A stretch of DNA of 5,119 nucleotides from an uncultured Ruminococcus sp. (GTDB lineage Bacteria; Bacillota; Clostridia; Oscillospirales; CAG-272), in NCBI GenBank assembly GCA_902773455.1, contig CACYEW010000132.1, positions 1 through 5,119 on the forward strand. Direction: 5' to 3'. A program made the translations under genes and the position numbers. Positions within the stretch are counted from its first letter, which is position 1. Each line of letters opens with the position of its first letter. The notes under the pieces are model-generated. The model worked only from the letters and a program-made list of their open reading frames with translations. It did no database searches and was not told the DNA's origin. Shown in pieces: positions 1 through 5,113 of the stretch.

Positions 1-1218
1 GAATTCGCCGCGGTACGCGTCGATGAAAGTATAATAGAAGACGAATGAAGCGCCGTTGTGCAGTACATCGGCCGTGCCGTTAACGGTATGTATCGTCGGT
101 GAGGGCTCGTTGATTGTTTTTATGCCGACGTATTCGTATTTATCTGCGTCTTTGTCGGTATCCTTCGCCGCCGTGAGATATACCGTTTCGCCGACGGTGA
201 TGAAGTATTTCGTGTCGCAGATATAAAGTTCGGTGTAATTCTGTATGCTCTTTTTCAGCTTCGTTTTGTATTCGGACAGGGTGAGCGAGCTCTTCACGAA
301 ATCGCGTTTTTCGCCTCCCCAGAAGCTCTTTATCTTCGCGTCGAGCTCCGTACCGTAAGGCTCGCTTACAGGCTCGGCCTCTGTTCCATTCGGCGGCATA
401 CCGGCGAAAACGGCGTTGTAAACGTCAAACAGCGATTTGAGCGAGGCCTCGACCGCTTCGGCAGGCGTGTTTTTTTGATACCATTCGGTTACGCCGTTCA
501 TTTTCATCAGCGTGTAAAAGTACTCGTATTCTTTGGCTCTGTCTTCGGTTATCGTCGCCGAATAAGATTTCAGATGCGTGATAAAGTTTTTATACAGTCT
601 CGTATAATACGTCTCGGCGTCGGACCGGTCGGTATTATATACGACGGTGTTGTAAAGGGCGTCGTTGAAGCAATACGTATCCTGGTTATATTCTGCAAAG
701 ATCATTAGAAAATGCGCCGTGCAGTTTTGCAGTTTCGCACCGCCTTTCCCTTTTGCAACAAGCTCCGCCGCGTAATAAAAGTACTCGTCCGTAAGTCCGC
801 GCCGCTCGAGATCGAAAAATATCTCTTCTGCTTCGACGTCGTCGGGCTCTTTGCCGTAAAGCGAAAGAAAGAATTTTTCGGCTTCGTTTTCCGGCGCCGG
901 CTCGGTTTCGGGTGCCGTTTCCGTTTCCGTCACGGGTTCGTTTGTCTGAATTTCGTCGGACGTTACCGCGTCGGTTGAGACGGCGGTATCGGTATCGGAT
1001 ACGGAGGGTTCGACGGGTTTATCGCGGAACAGTCTCGACGGTATCCATATCGCGAGTATAACGGCGATCAGCGCCGCCGCCGTGCCGACGTAATAAAAGA
1101 TCCTTGCGACGTTTGCCGATCTTTCGCGTTTCTCGCTCTTTATGAAACGCGATTCGGCGCTTTTCGTATATTTTTTATCTATTTTCCCTAAGGCTTCAAA
1201 AAACGTTTCGCCTTTCAT
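1..1218 (-). CDS. Putative anti-sigma factor / single-pass membrane sensor, partial (C-terminus beyond window)
   Basis: The reading frame is open from the ATG at 1218-1216 to base 1, giving 406 residues with no stop, so the C-terminus is missing. The start is supported by AAAGGAGA on the minus strand 8 nt upstream and by an ATGA overlap with the sigma gene. Residues 1-39 are charged and cytoplasmic and include FFEALGKIDKKY, resembling the short N-terminus of many clostridial proteins encoded beside such sigma factors. Residues 40-60 form one hydrophobic membrane helix ending IAVILAIWIP. Residues 67-113 are a low-complexity linker rich in Thr, Glu, Pro, Asp and Val. The rest is a Tyr-rich, probably helical and then mixed extracytoplasmic region with Cys at about 165, 183 and 334; I do not recognise its fold. 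The family role would be to hold the sigma factor at the membrane until a signal arrives. That role is inferred from topology and position; no zinc-binding HxxxCxxC anti-sigma motif is present. Confidence 0.72.
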   Translation of the reverse strand, partial: MKGETFFEALGKIDKKYTKSAESRFIKSEKRERSANVARIFYYVGTAAALIAVILAIWIPSRLFRDKPVEPSVSDTDTAVSTDAVTSDEIQTNEPVTETETAPETEPAPENEAEKFFLSLYGKEPDDVEAEEIFFDLERRGLTDEYFYYAAELVAKGKGGAKLQNCTAHFLMIFAEYNQDTYCFNDALYNTVVYNTDRSDAETYYTRLYKNFITHLKSYSATITEDRAKEYEYFYTLMKMNGVTEWYQKNTPAEAVEASLKSLFDVYNAVFAGMPPNGTEAEPVSEPYGTELDAKIKSFWGGEKRDFVKSSLTLSEYKTKLKKSIQNYTELYICDTKYFITVGETVYLTAAKDTDKDADKYEYVGIKTINEPSPTIHTVNGTADVLHNGASFVFYYTFIDAYRGEF

Positions 1219-1772
1219 AGCATATTCTCCTTTGTCAGATATTTGCCGAGCTTTGTTCTTATGCGCGAAAGCACCGAGCGGACGTAGCCGTCGCTATAGC
1301 CGAACGCCGACGCTATATCCGCCGTCGGGTAGGCGTAGTAATATCTGCAGACGAACATATCGCACTCTTTTTTCGGCAGAGAATCGAGAAATCTTTCGAT
1401 CACCGCGGTGAATTCAGCTGACAGAACGACCTGCTCGGGCGTGTTTACGTCGCCAAGACATTGATCGAGCTCGTCTATCGCGATATCAGCCTCGCCTCCG
1501 CCGCGTTTCGCGGCGCGGTTTTTGCGCAGTCTTTTCGCCGATATGTTGCGCGTTATCGCCGATAAGTACGAACCGAGATCGTCGGGCTTTTGCGGCGGTA
1601 TGCTGTTCCACGCGGCGAACAGAGTATCGTTGACGCACTCGTCGGCGTCCGCGTCGTTACCGAGTATGCGCGAAGCGACCGTGTGGCAGTACGCGCCGTA
1701 TTTGTTGTCGGCTTCGCTTATCGCCGACTCGTCGCGGGCAAAGAACAGTTCTATGATTTTTTTGTCGGTCAT
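1215..1772 (-). CDS. ECF-type RNA polymerase sigma-70 family factor
   Basis: This 185-residue protein is the usual size for a group 4 (ECF) sigma factor, which directs core RNA polymerase to a small regulon. Sigma region 2 spans about residues 20-88: YGAYCHTVASRIL, the helix DADECVNDTLFAAWNSIPP (about 42-60) and the -10 recognition segment LGSYLSAITRNISAKRLRKN. After a basic, Gly-rich, then acidic linker, region 4 covers about 122-178, with FLDSLPKKECDMFVCRYYY and a helix-turn-helix in TADIASAFGYSDGYVRSVLSRIRTKL that should read the -35 element. Region 3 is absent, as expected. ECVNDT...AWNSIPP is a common clostridial variant. The start has the ribosome site AAGGGG 7 nt upstream. The stop overlaps the next gene's start (ATGA), implying translational coupling to a partner that probably restrains this factor. 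The target promoters cannot be read from the window. Confidence 0.93.
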   Translation of the reverse strand: MTDKKIIELFFARDESAISEADNKYGAYCHTVASRILGNDADADECVNDTLFAAWNSIPPQKPDDLGSYLSAITRNISAKRLRKNRAAKRGGGEADIAIDELDQCLGDVNTPEQVVLSAEFTAVIERFLDSLPKKECDMFVCRYYYAYPTADIASAFGYSDGYVRSVLSRIRTKLGKYLTKENML

Positions 1773-1844
1773 TTCATCACCCCTTCACCCGTTAAGTACC
1801 GTAAATCTGTAAAAGCGAAACGTTTTTTTCTGAAATTTTATAAA

Positions 1845-1873
1845 AAAGTACGGCGATACGTTTTCTTTGTAAA
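1845..1873 (-). promoter_or_regulatory. Weak candidate promoter for the sigma/anti-sigma operon
   Basis: On the minus strand TTTACA (1873-1868) is followed by a 17-base spacer and TACTTT (1850-1845). The -35 element matches the consensus well but the -10 element matches only three of six positions. A better-looking TATAAA lies at 1842-1837 but has no matching -35. The region between the greA terminator and the sigma start is AT-rich with A/T tracts, so a promoter is expected in it. It may instead be read by the ECF factor itself, but I could not identify a repeated ECF-type -35/-10 pair. Confidence 0.25.
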
Positions 1874-1877
1874 CGAG

Positions 1878-1899
1878 AAAGCCGCCCTGCGGCGGCTTT
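1878..1899 (-). terminator. Intrinsic terminator after greA
   Basis: A perfect 9-base inverted repeat, AAAGCCGCC and GGCGGCTTT, surrounds a 4-base loop and begins two bases after the greA stop codon. Read on the minus strand, the stem is followed by CTCGTTT, so the U tract is interrupted and termination may be partial. It separates the membrane protein-yfbR-greA operon from the sigma/anti-sigma pair downstream on the same strand. The plus-strand side has no facing gene, so a bidirectional role is not needed. Confidence 0.8.
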
Positions 1900-1900
1900 G

Positions 1901-2401
1901 TTAAAATGACGCTATGGGCAGACTTGCGTCGTCCTCGCCTTTTTTGATCGAGAGGATCTTGACGGGATAACTGTTTTTCTCGTTGACGACGACGGTCACC
2001 GTCTGTCCGACCTTTGCGCCGAGCACGGCTTTGCCGAACGGCGATTCCTTTGAATAGTTGTTCGTGAACGCGTCGTTGCGGAGAGTCGTTACTATGCGTA
2101 TTTTTCTTACCTCGTCGTATTTCGGAATATATACTTCTACTTCGTCGAAAAGACCGACCTCGTCAGACGCCGAATCGGTGGAGATTATCACCGCCGTCTT
2201 TATCATGCTTTCGAGATAACGCATACGTCTTCTGTTGTTGTTGATCTCGCGTTTCGCCTGCCTGTATTCGTCGTTTTCGGAAAGGTCGCCGTATTCGCGC
2301 GTGCGTTTTACCTCTGCGCGGAGCGCCGGCATCATGGCCTCGCGCTCGGCAAGCTCGGCTTTCATTTTCTCTATATCGACTTTCGTCAATTCATCGTGCA
2401 T
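1901..2401 (-). CDS. greA: Transcription elongation (transcript cleavage) factor GreA
   Basis: GreA inserts a coiled coil into the secondary channel of backtracked RNA polymerase and stimulates cleavage of the extruded RNA 3' end, restarting elongation. The 166 residues are slightly longer than the usual 157-160. Residues 1-75 form the N-terminal coiled coil; its tip EYGDLSENDEYRQAK (about 36-50) carries the conserved acidic pair D39 and E42, matching the catalytic D41/E44 of E. coli GreA. Residues 80-155 form the FKBP-like C-terminal domain, with the family signature YSKESPFGKAVLGAKVGQTV at about 116-135. A short acidic tail, GEDDASLPIASF, follows. The ATG is fixed by GGAGG 7 nt upstream. 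It is the last gene of its operon, 15 bases after yfbR, and ends at a hairpin terminator. GreB is the alternative, but the length, domain signature and Gram-positive context favour GreA. Confidence 0.93.
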   Translation of the reverse strand: MHDELTKVDIEKMKAELAEREAMMPALRAEVKRTREYGDLSENDEYRQAKREINNNRRRMRYLESMIKTAVIISTDSASDEVGLFDEVEVYIPKYDEVRKIRIVTTLRNDAFTNNYSKESPFGKAVLGAKVGQTVTVVVNEKNSYPVKILSIKKGEDDASLPIASF

Positions 2402-2416
2402 AGTTTTGCCTCCGTA

Positions 2417-2995
2417 TCATAATTCGTCTATCGGCAGAGAGAACGCCGGTATGAAGTTTTTCATAAAATAATCGAGTTCGTCCGACCGGTACGATTCGAG
2501 CGCTTTTTCAGTCGCCTTTTTCGCGGCGGCGAATTCGTTGTTGCCGCAGTTTTCTTCTTCTATGCACTTTATCAGAGCGCAAAGCTTGTCGGCGGTCTTG
2601 ACGAGACGGAGAGTCAAGTCGTCCGCTTCTTCGTTTATGAAAGGCGCATACGCGCCGGATAATTCCGGCGGAAGCTTCGACAAAAGCTGCTCCGCGGCTT
2701 TTTTCTCTATCTTCGCGTAGGTTTTACGCATTTCGCCGCTGTAATATTTTATCGGGCTCGGCATATCGCCGGAGAGCACCTCCGTACAGTCGTGGAACAG
2801 AGCAAAGACCGCCGTGCGGTCGGGATCGGCGCCGCCGCCGAACACCTCTTTGTTGATCAGAGCGAGACAGTGCGCGATCATTGCCGTCTCCATGCTGTGA
2901 GACGAGAGCGATTCTGTCTGACTGTTTCTCATAAGAGACCAGCGCGCTATGTATTTCTGCCTGAAGGCAAGCGCGAAAAATCCGTATCCGTTCAT
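2417..2995 (-). CDS. yfbR: 5'-deoxynucleotidase, HD-domain phosphohydrolase (YfbR family)
   Basis: YfbR is a metal-dependent cytosolic phosphohydrolase that removes the phosphate from deoxyribonucleoside 5'-monophosphates and so helps balance dNTP pools. The 192-residue protein closely resembles E. coli YfbR (199 residues) over its full length. Visible matches include RWSLMRN at 18-24 (R18 and W19 in the substrate site), SSHSMETAMIAH with metal ligand H33, FHDCTEVLSGDMPSPIKYY with H68, D69, catalytic E72 and D77, VKTADKLCA with D136 as the last metal ligand, and the C-terminal GNNEF...YFMKNFIPAFSL. All expected HD-site residues are present, so it should be active. The start overlaps the stop of the upstream membrane gene (ATGA), with AAGGG about 10 nt upstream; greA follows 15 bases later. 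No functional link between these operon partners is established here. Confidence 0.93.
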   Translation of the reverse strand: MNGYGFFALAFRQKYIARWSLMRNSQTESLSSHSMETAMIAHCLALINKEVFGGGADPDRTAVFALFHDCTEVLSGDMPSPIKYYSGEMRKTYAKIEKKAAEQLLSKLPPELSGAYAPFINEEADDLTLRLVKTADKLCALIKCIEEENCGNNEFAAAKKATEKALESYRSDELDYFMKNFIPAFSLPIDEL

Positions 2996-3435
2996 TCTTT
3001 TTTACCCTTGAACATACTTTCGTATTCGGAGTCGTCCGAGATCTTTTTGTTTTTGACGTGCAGTATCAGAAGCGCCGCCGCCGCGATCACGATATAGATC
3101 AGCGCGAAGCCGAGCACTATGAAGAGCAGAGAATTCACCTTGAAAAGATCGCTCGCCACTATTCTGAAGAGCAGAGACACGGCGGCGATACAGCAGAGAA
3201 AGTGGATGAGTATCCGAAGCGGCAGAGAGATCTTTTTGATCTTCAGTATATCCGCGGCGCAGGCGAGCGCGAACGAGAACGCGAACACGGCAAGCTCAAC
3301 GCCGAATATGAGAAACTGACCTCTGCCGCCGTTTTCGGCGGTGAGCTGGAATATCGCCGTAACGGCGAACTGAAATACGGTAAAATATATGCAGGCGTCG
3401 CGCAGGTGTGCGCCCGTCCATTTCAGAAACTTCAT
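2992..3435 (-). CDS. Small integral membrane protein with four predicted helices, function unknown
   Basis: I do not recognise this 147-residue protein with confidence. Four hydrophobic segments are visible at about 14-31, 41-62, 72-92 and 102-126. Between segments 2 and 3 is a short basic loop, DILKIKKISLPLR, and a charged tail (KNKKISDDSEYESMFKGKKE) ends the protein. The positive-inside rule puts the tail and the KIKK loop in the cytoplasm, so both ends are probably inside. Size and topology loosely resemble DUF3021-type small membrane proteins, but that is only an impression of shape. It is the first gene of the operon. The ATG at 3435 follows AGAGAGGTG, a good ribosome binding site, about 6 nt upstream. 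Its TGA overlaps the yfbR ATG, so the two are probably translationally coupled. Confidence 0.82.
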   Translation of the reverse strand: MKFLKWTGAHLRDACIYFTVFQFAVTAIFQLTAENGGRGQFLIFGVELAVFAFSFALACAADILKIKKISLPLRILIHFLCCIAAVSLLFRIVASDLFKVNSLLFIVLGFALIYIVIAAAALLILHVKNKKISDDSEYESMFKGKKE

Positions 3436-3463
3436 AAAAGCACCTCTCTTTTATAGTACACCC

Positions 3464-3492
3464 ATTGTAGCATATTATTATGAATAAATAAA
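3464..3492 (-). promoter_or_regulatory. Extended -10 promoter for the membrane protein-yfbR-greA operon
   Basis: On the minus strand TGCTACAAT (-10 hexamer TACAAT at 3469-3464 with an upstream TG, one base away) forms an extended -10 element. A weak -35, TTTATT (3492-3487), lies 17 bases upstream; an extended -10 often makes up for such a poor -35. Transcription would start near 3457, giving an untranslated leader of only about 20 bases containing the ribosome binding site. Confidence 0.55.
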
Positions 3493-3504
3493 GTAAAGTC
3501 GAAT

Positions 3505-3518
3505 ATGTTTACAAACAT
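3505..3518. promoter_or_regulatory. Palindromic operator-like site between divergent promoters
   Basis: ATGTTTACAAACAT is a perfect 6-base inverted repeat with a 2-base centre. It lies 3 bases upstream of the rarA -35 element and 12 bases upstream of the weak -35 of the opposing operon, where a dimeric repressor or activator could act on either promoter. No transcription factor can be assigned from the sequence, and short palindromes in AT-rich DNA also arise by chance. Confidence 0.35.
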
Positions 3519-3521
3519 TAC

Positions 3522-3550
3522 TTGAATTAAATCCTCTTATATATTATAAT
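3522..3550 (+). promoter_or_regulatory. Sigma-A type promoter of rarA
   Basis: TTGAAT (3522-3527) and a perfect TATAAT (3545-3550) are separated by the optimal 17 bases. Predicted initiation near 3557 leaves a leader of about 22 bases that contains the AAGGAG ribosome site at 3566-3571. The match indicates ordinary housekeeping transcription of rarA. Confidence 0.85.
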
Positions 3551-3578
3551 ATTCCTATAAAATGCAAGGAGAAAAAAG

Positions 3579-4841
3579 ATGTTTTTACGGCCTTTGGCGG
3601 ACAGGATGAGACCGCAGTCCTTTGACGAAATAGCGGGGCAGGCGCATCTGTTTTCAAAGAACGGACTGCTTCGGCGCATGGTCGAGAGCGGACGCATCAC
3701 CAATATGATATTTTACGGTCCTCCCGGTACGGGCAAGACGACCGCGGCGGATATAATCGCGAAAAATTCCGACATGACCCTTTACAGGCTGAACGCTACG
3801 ACGGCGTCGCTTTCGGATATAAAGGATATAACGGGGCAGACTAATACCGCGATAGGCTCGGGCGGAATACTTCTTTATCTTGACGAGATACAGTATTTCA
3901 ACAGAAAGCAGCAGCAGTCGCTTCTCGAATATATCGAAGACGGAAGGATAACGCTTATAACGTCCACGACCGAAAATCCGTATTTCTATATTTACCCCGC
4001 CATAATCTCCCGTTCCGCGGTATTCGAATTCAAACCCGTAACGCCGCAAGACTGCGTTCCGGTGCTTGAAAGAGCGCTCGGGATACTGAACGAAGAGAAC
4101 AGGACGGTAAAAACGTCGGATACGGACGCGCTTTTGTATATCGCAAAGCTCTGCGGCGGCGACGTCCGCCGCTCTGTCGGTCTGCTCGAAAACATCTGGT
4201 ACGCATCCGACGGCGTTATTGACAAGGCTCTTACAGACGCCTTCGTGCCGGAGATCATGAAAGGCACCGGAGCGTTCGCCTCCGACGGAGACGATCACTT
4301 CGACCTCCTGTCGGCTTTGCAAAAATCGATACGCGGTTCCGATCCGGACGCGTCGGTGTTTTACCTTGCAAAGCTGCTCACGGCGGGCGAGCTTTTGTCG
4401 GTGTGCAGACGTCTTCAGGTCATAGCGAGCGAAGATATCGGCGCGGCGTATCCGCTGGCGGCTGCGATAACCCGCGCGTGCTGCGAGTCGGCGGTCGATC
4501 TCGGCCTGCCCGAAGCGAGGATACCGCTCGTAAACGCGACGGTCATGCTCGCCACATCACCCAAATCCGTTACGGCTCTGTCCGCATACGACGCGGCGGA
4601 GGCGGATATAAGAGAGGGAAAGGGCAAAATGATCCCCGCACATCTGCGCGACGCCCATTACTCCGGAGCGGCGGCGCTCGGCAGAGGCGTCGAGTATCTC
4701 TATCCTCACGCGTTCGATAACGACTGGGCCGCCCAGCAGTATCTGCCCGACGATATCAGGGATAAGCGGTATTACGAATACGGCGCGAACAAAAACGAGC
4801 AGACAGCCAAAGCCTATTGGGATAGAATAAAGAATAAATAA
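3579..4841 (+). CDS. rarA: Replication-associated recombination protein A, AAA+ ATPase (RarA/MgsA family)
   Basis: RarA (MgsA; YrvN in Bacillus) is a tetrameric AAA+ ATPase related to clamp-loader subunits and to eukaryotic WRNIP1/Mgs1. It acts at stalled replication forks and interacts with SSB in species where it has been studied. The 420 residues begin with the family motif PLADRMRPQSFDEIAGQ. Walker A is GPPGTGKT at 47-54, Walker B is LLYLDEIQ with D102/E103, sensor 1 lies in TSTTENP (128-134), the arginine finger is in SRS (R145), and sensor 2 is in GGDVRRS (193-199). The C-terminal tetramerisation region starts near 240 with DHFDLLSALQKSIRGSDPDAS and includes ASEDIGAAYP. DEIQYFNRKQQQ replaces the commoner DEVHRFNK, a form I associate with clostridial homologues. 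The N-terminal extension before PLA is nearly absent. AAGGAG 7 nt upstream fixes the start. The gene is monocistronic, divergent from the yfbR-greA operon, and closed by its own terminator. Confidence 0.93.
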   Translation: MFLRPLADRMRPQSFDEIAGQAHLFSKNGLLRRMVESGRITNMIFYGPPGTGKTTAADIIAKNSDMTLYRLNATTASLSDIKDITGQTNTAIGSGGILLYLDEIQYFNRKQQQSLLEYIEDGRITLITSTTENPYFYIYPAIISRSAVFEFKPVTPQDCVPVLERALGILNEENRTVKTSDTDALLYIAKLCGGDVRRSVGLLENIWYASDGVIDKALTDAFVPEIMKGTGAFASDGDDHFDLLSALQKSIRGSDPDASVFYLAKLLTAGELLSVCRRLQVIASEDIGAAYPLAAAITRACCESAVDLGLPEARIPLVNATVMLATSPKSVTALSAYDAAEADIREGKGKMIPAHLRDAHYSGAAALGRGVEYLYPHAFDNDWAAQQYLPDDIRDKRYYEYGANKNEQTAKAYWDRIKNK

Positions 4842-4850
4842 AATATAACG

Positions 4851-4871
4851 GCCTCCCGCGGGAGGCTTTTT
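4851..4871 (+). terminator. Intrinsic terminator of rarA
   Basis: GCCTCC and GGAGGC form a 6-bp GC-rich stem with loop CGCG (the inner C-G pairs could extend it to 7 bp), immediately followed by TTTTT. It begins 9 bases after the rarA stop. This is a textbook Rho-independent terminator and shows that rarA is the last gene of its transcript. Confidence 0.93.
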
Positions 4872-4930
4872 ATAACGCCCGCGCAGCCGTATATAACTGC
4901 GACTCCGTCGTTTGCGGGGAAACCCGGCGC

Positions 4931-4962
4931 AGTGAAATTTGGTTCTTGCAAACCGAGTGAAA
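4931..4962 (+). repeat. Short direct repeat flanking a hairpin
   Basis: AGTGAAA occurs at 4931-4937 and again at 4956-4962. Between the copies is a stem, TTTGGTT pairing with AACCGAG (two G-U pairs in RNA), around loop CTTGCA. The arrangement could be a small structured RNA unit. With only two 7-base copies, the repeat by itself is weak evidence. Confidence 0.35.
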
Positions 4963-4988
4963 CAGGAAGGCTTCTTTTTGCGGGGGAA

Positions 4989-5030
4989 CCCCCACCCACC
5001 CCCTAAATCCCCCGCACTCCCCCTCACCCC
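4989..5030 (-). other. G-quadruplex motif on the minus strand (six G tracts)
   Basis: The plus strand has C tracts of 5, 3, 5, 5, 5 and 4 bases at 4989-4993, 4995-4997, 4999-5003, 5009-5013, 5019-5023 and 5027-5030, separated by loops of 1, 1, 5, 5 and 3 bases. The minus strand therefore satisfies the usual G3+N1-7 quadruplex rule several times over. The plus strand contains almost no G here, so the skew is extreme. Confidence 0.8.
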
Positions 5031-5047
5031 GTATTACTCATACGGGG
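5027..5047. repeat. Perfect 8-bp hairpin beside the C tracts
   Basis: CCCCGTAT and ATACGGGG form an exact 8-bp stem around the loop TACTC. Its left CCCC is also the last C tract of the quadruplex motif, so the two structures compete for the same bases. Neither strand has a T tract after the stem, so it is not an obvious terminator. Confidence 0.65.
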
Positions 5048-5088
5048 GGCGGCGAAACGAAAGTGATACGCACAAAACGAGAGGACCG

Positions 5089-5113
5089 GATCATTCGGCA
5101 CAGCCGAATGATC
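5089..5113. repeat. Perfect 11-bp inverted repeat with 3-base loop
   Basis: GATCATTCGGC and GCCGAATGATC pair exactly around ACA. It is the longest perfect palindrome in the window. No T run follows on either strand, which argues against a simple intrinsic terminator. It could be part of a REP- or MITE-like element, a protein binding site or a cloverleaf arm of a larger RNA. It ends 6 bases before the window edge, so its full context is not visible. Confidence 0.7.

Noticed and set aside
1..6. GAATTC (EcoRI site) at the very first bases
   Set aside because: It could hint at a cloning junction, but the open frame runs cleanly through it and a 6-base site at an edge is easily chance.
475..978. 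Two short plus-strand frames opposite the anti-sigma candidate (475-708 and 712-978)
   Set aside because: The opposite strand is open over the whole 1218 bases with a good start, ribosome site and membrane helix, so these are shadows.
1878..1899. greA terminator acting in both directions
   Set aside because: There is no plus-strand gene ending there and the plus-strand side lacks a proper T tract (only TTTGTT then A).
3058..3456. Plus-strand frame of 132 codons opposite the four-helix membrane protein
   Set aside because: It is made of charged repeats (Glu/Arg) that are the antisense of hydrophobic codons; the minus-strand gene has a promoter, ribosome site and operon context.
3556..3561. 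TATAAA just before rarA as a second -10 element
   Set aside because: The -35 position 17 bases upstream reads CCTCTT, and the site lies at the predicted start of the leader; TTGAAT-17-TATAAT is far better.
3654..4322. Open frame of 222 codons on the minus strand opposite rarA
   Set aside because: It is fully antisense to a conserved gene, has an Arg/Tyr-rich composition with no domain, and lacks a ribosome site; it is a mirror of rarA codon use.
4557..5027. Open frame of 156 codons on the minus strand spanning the rarA end and the downstream region
   Set aside because: It crosses the rarA terminator and the G tracts, has a low-complexity Arg/Gly/Lys-rich start and no recognisable domain; it is better explained as chance. 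The 61-codon frame at 4814-4999 is rejected for the same reasons.
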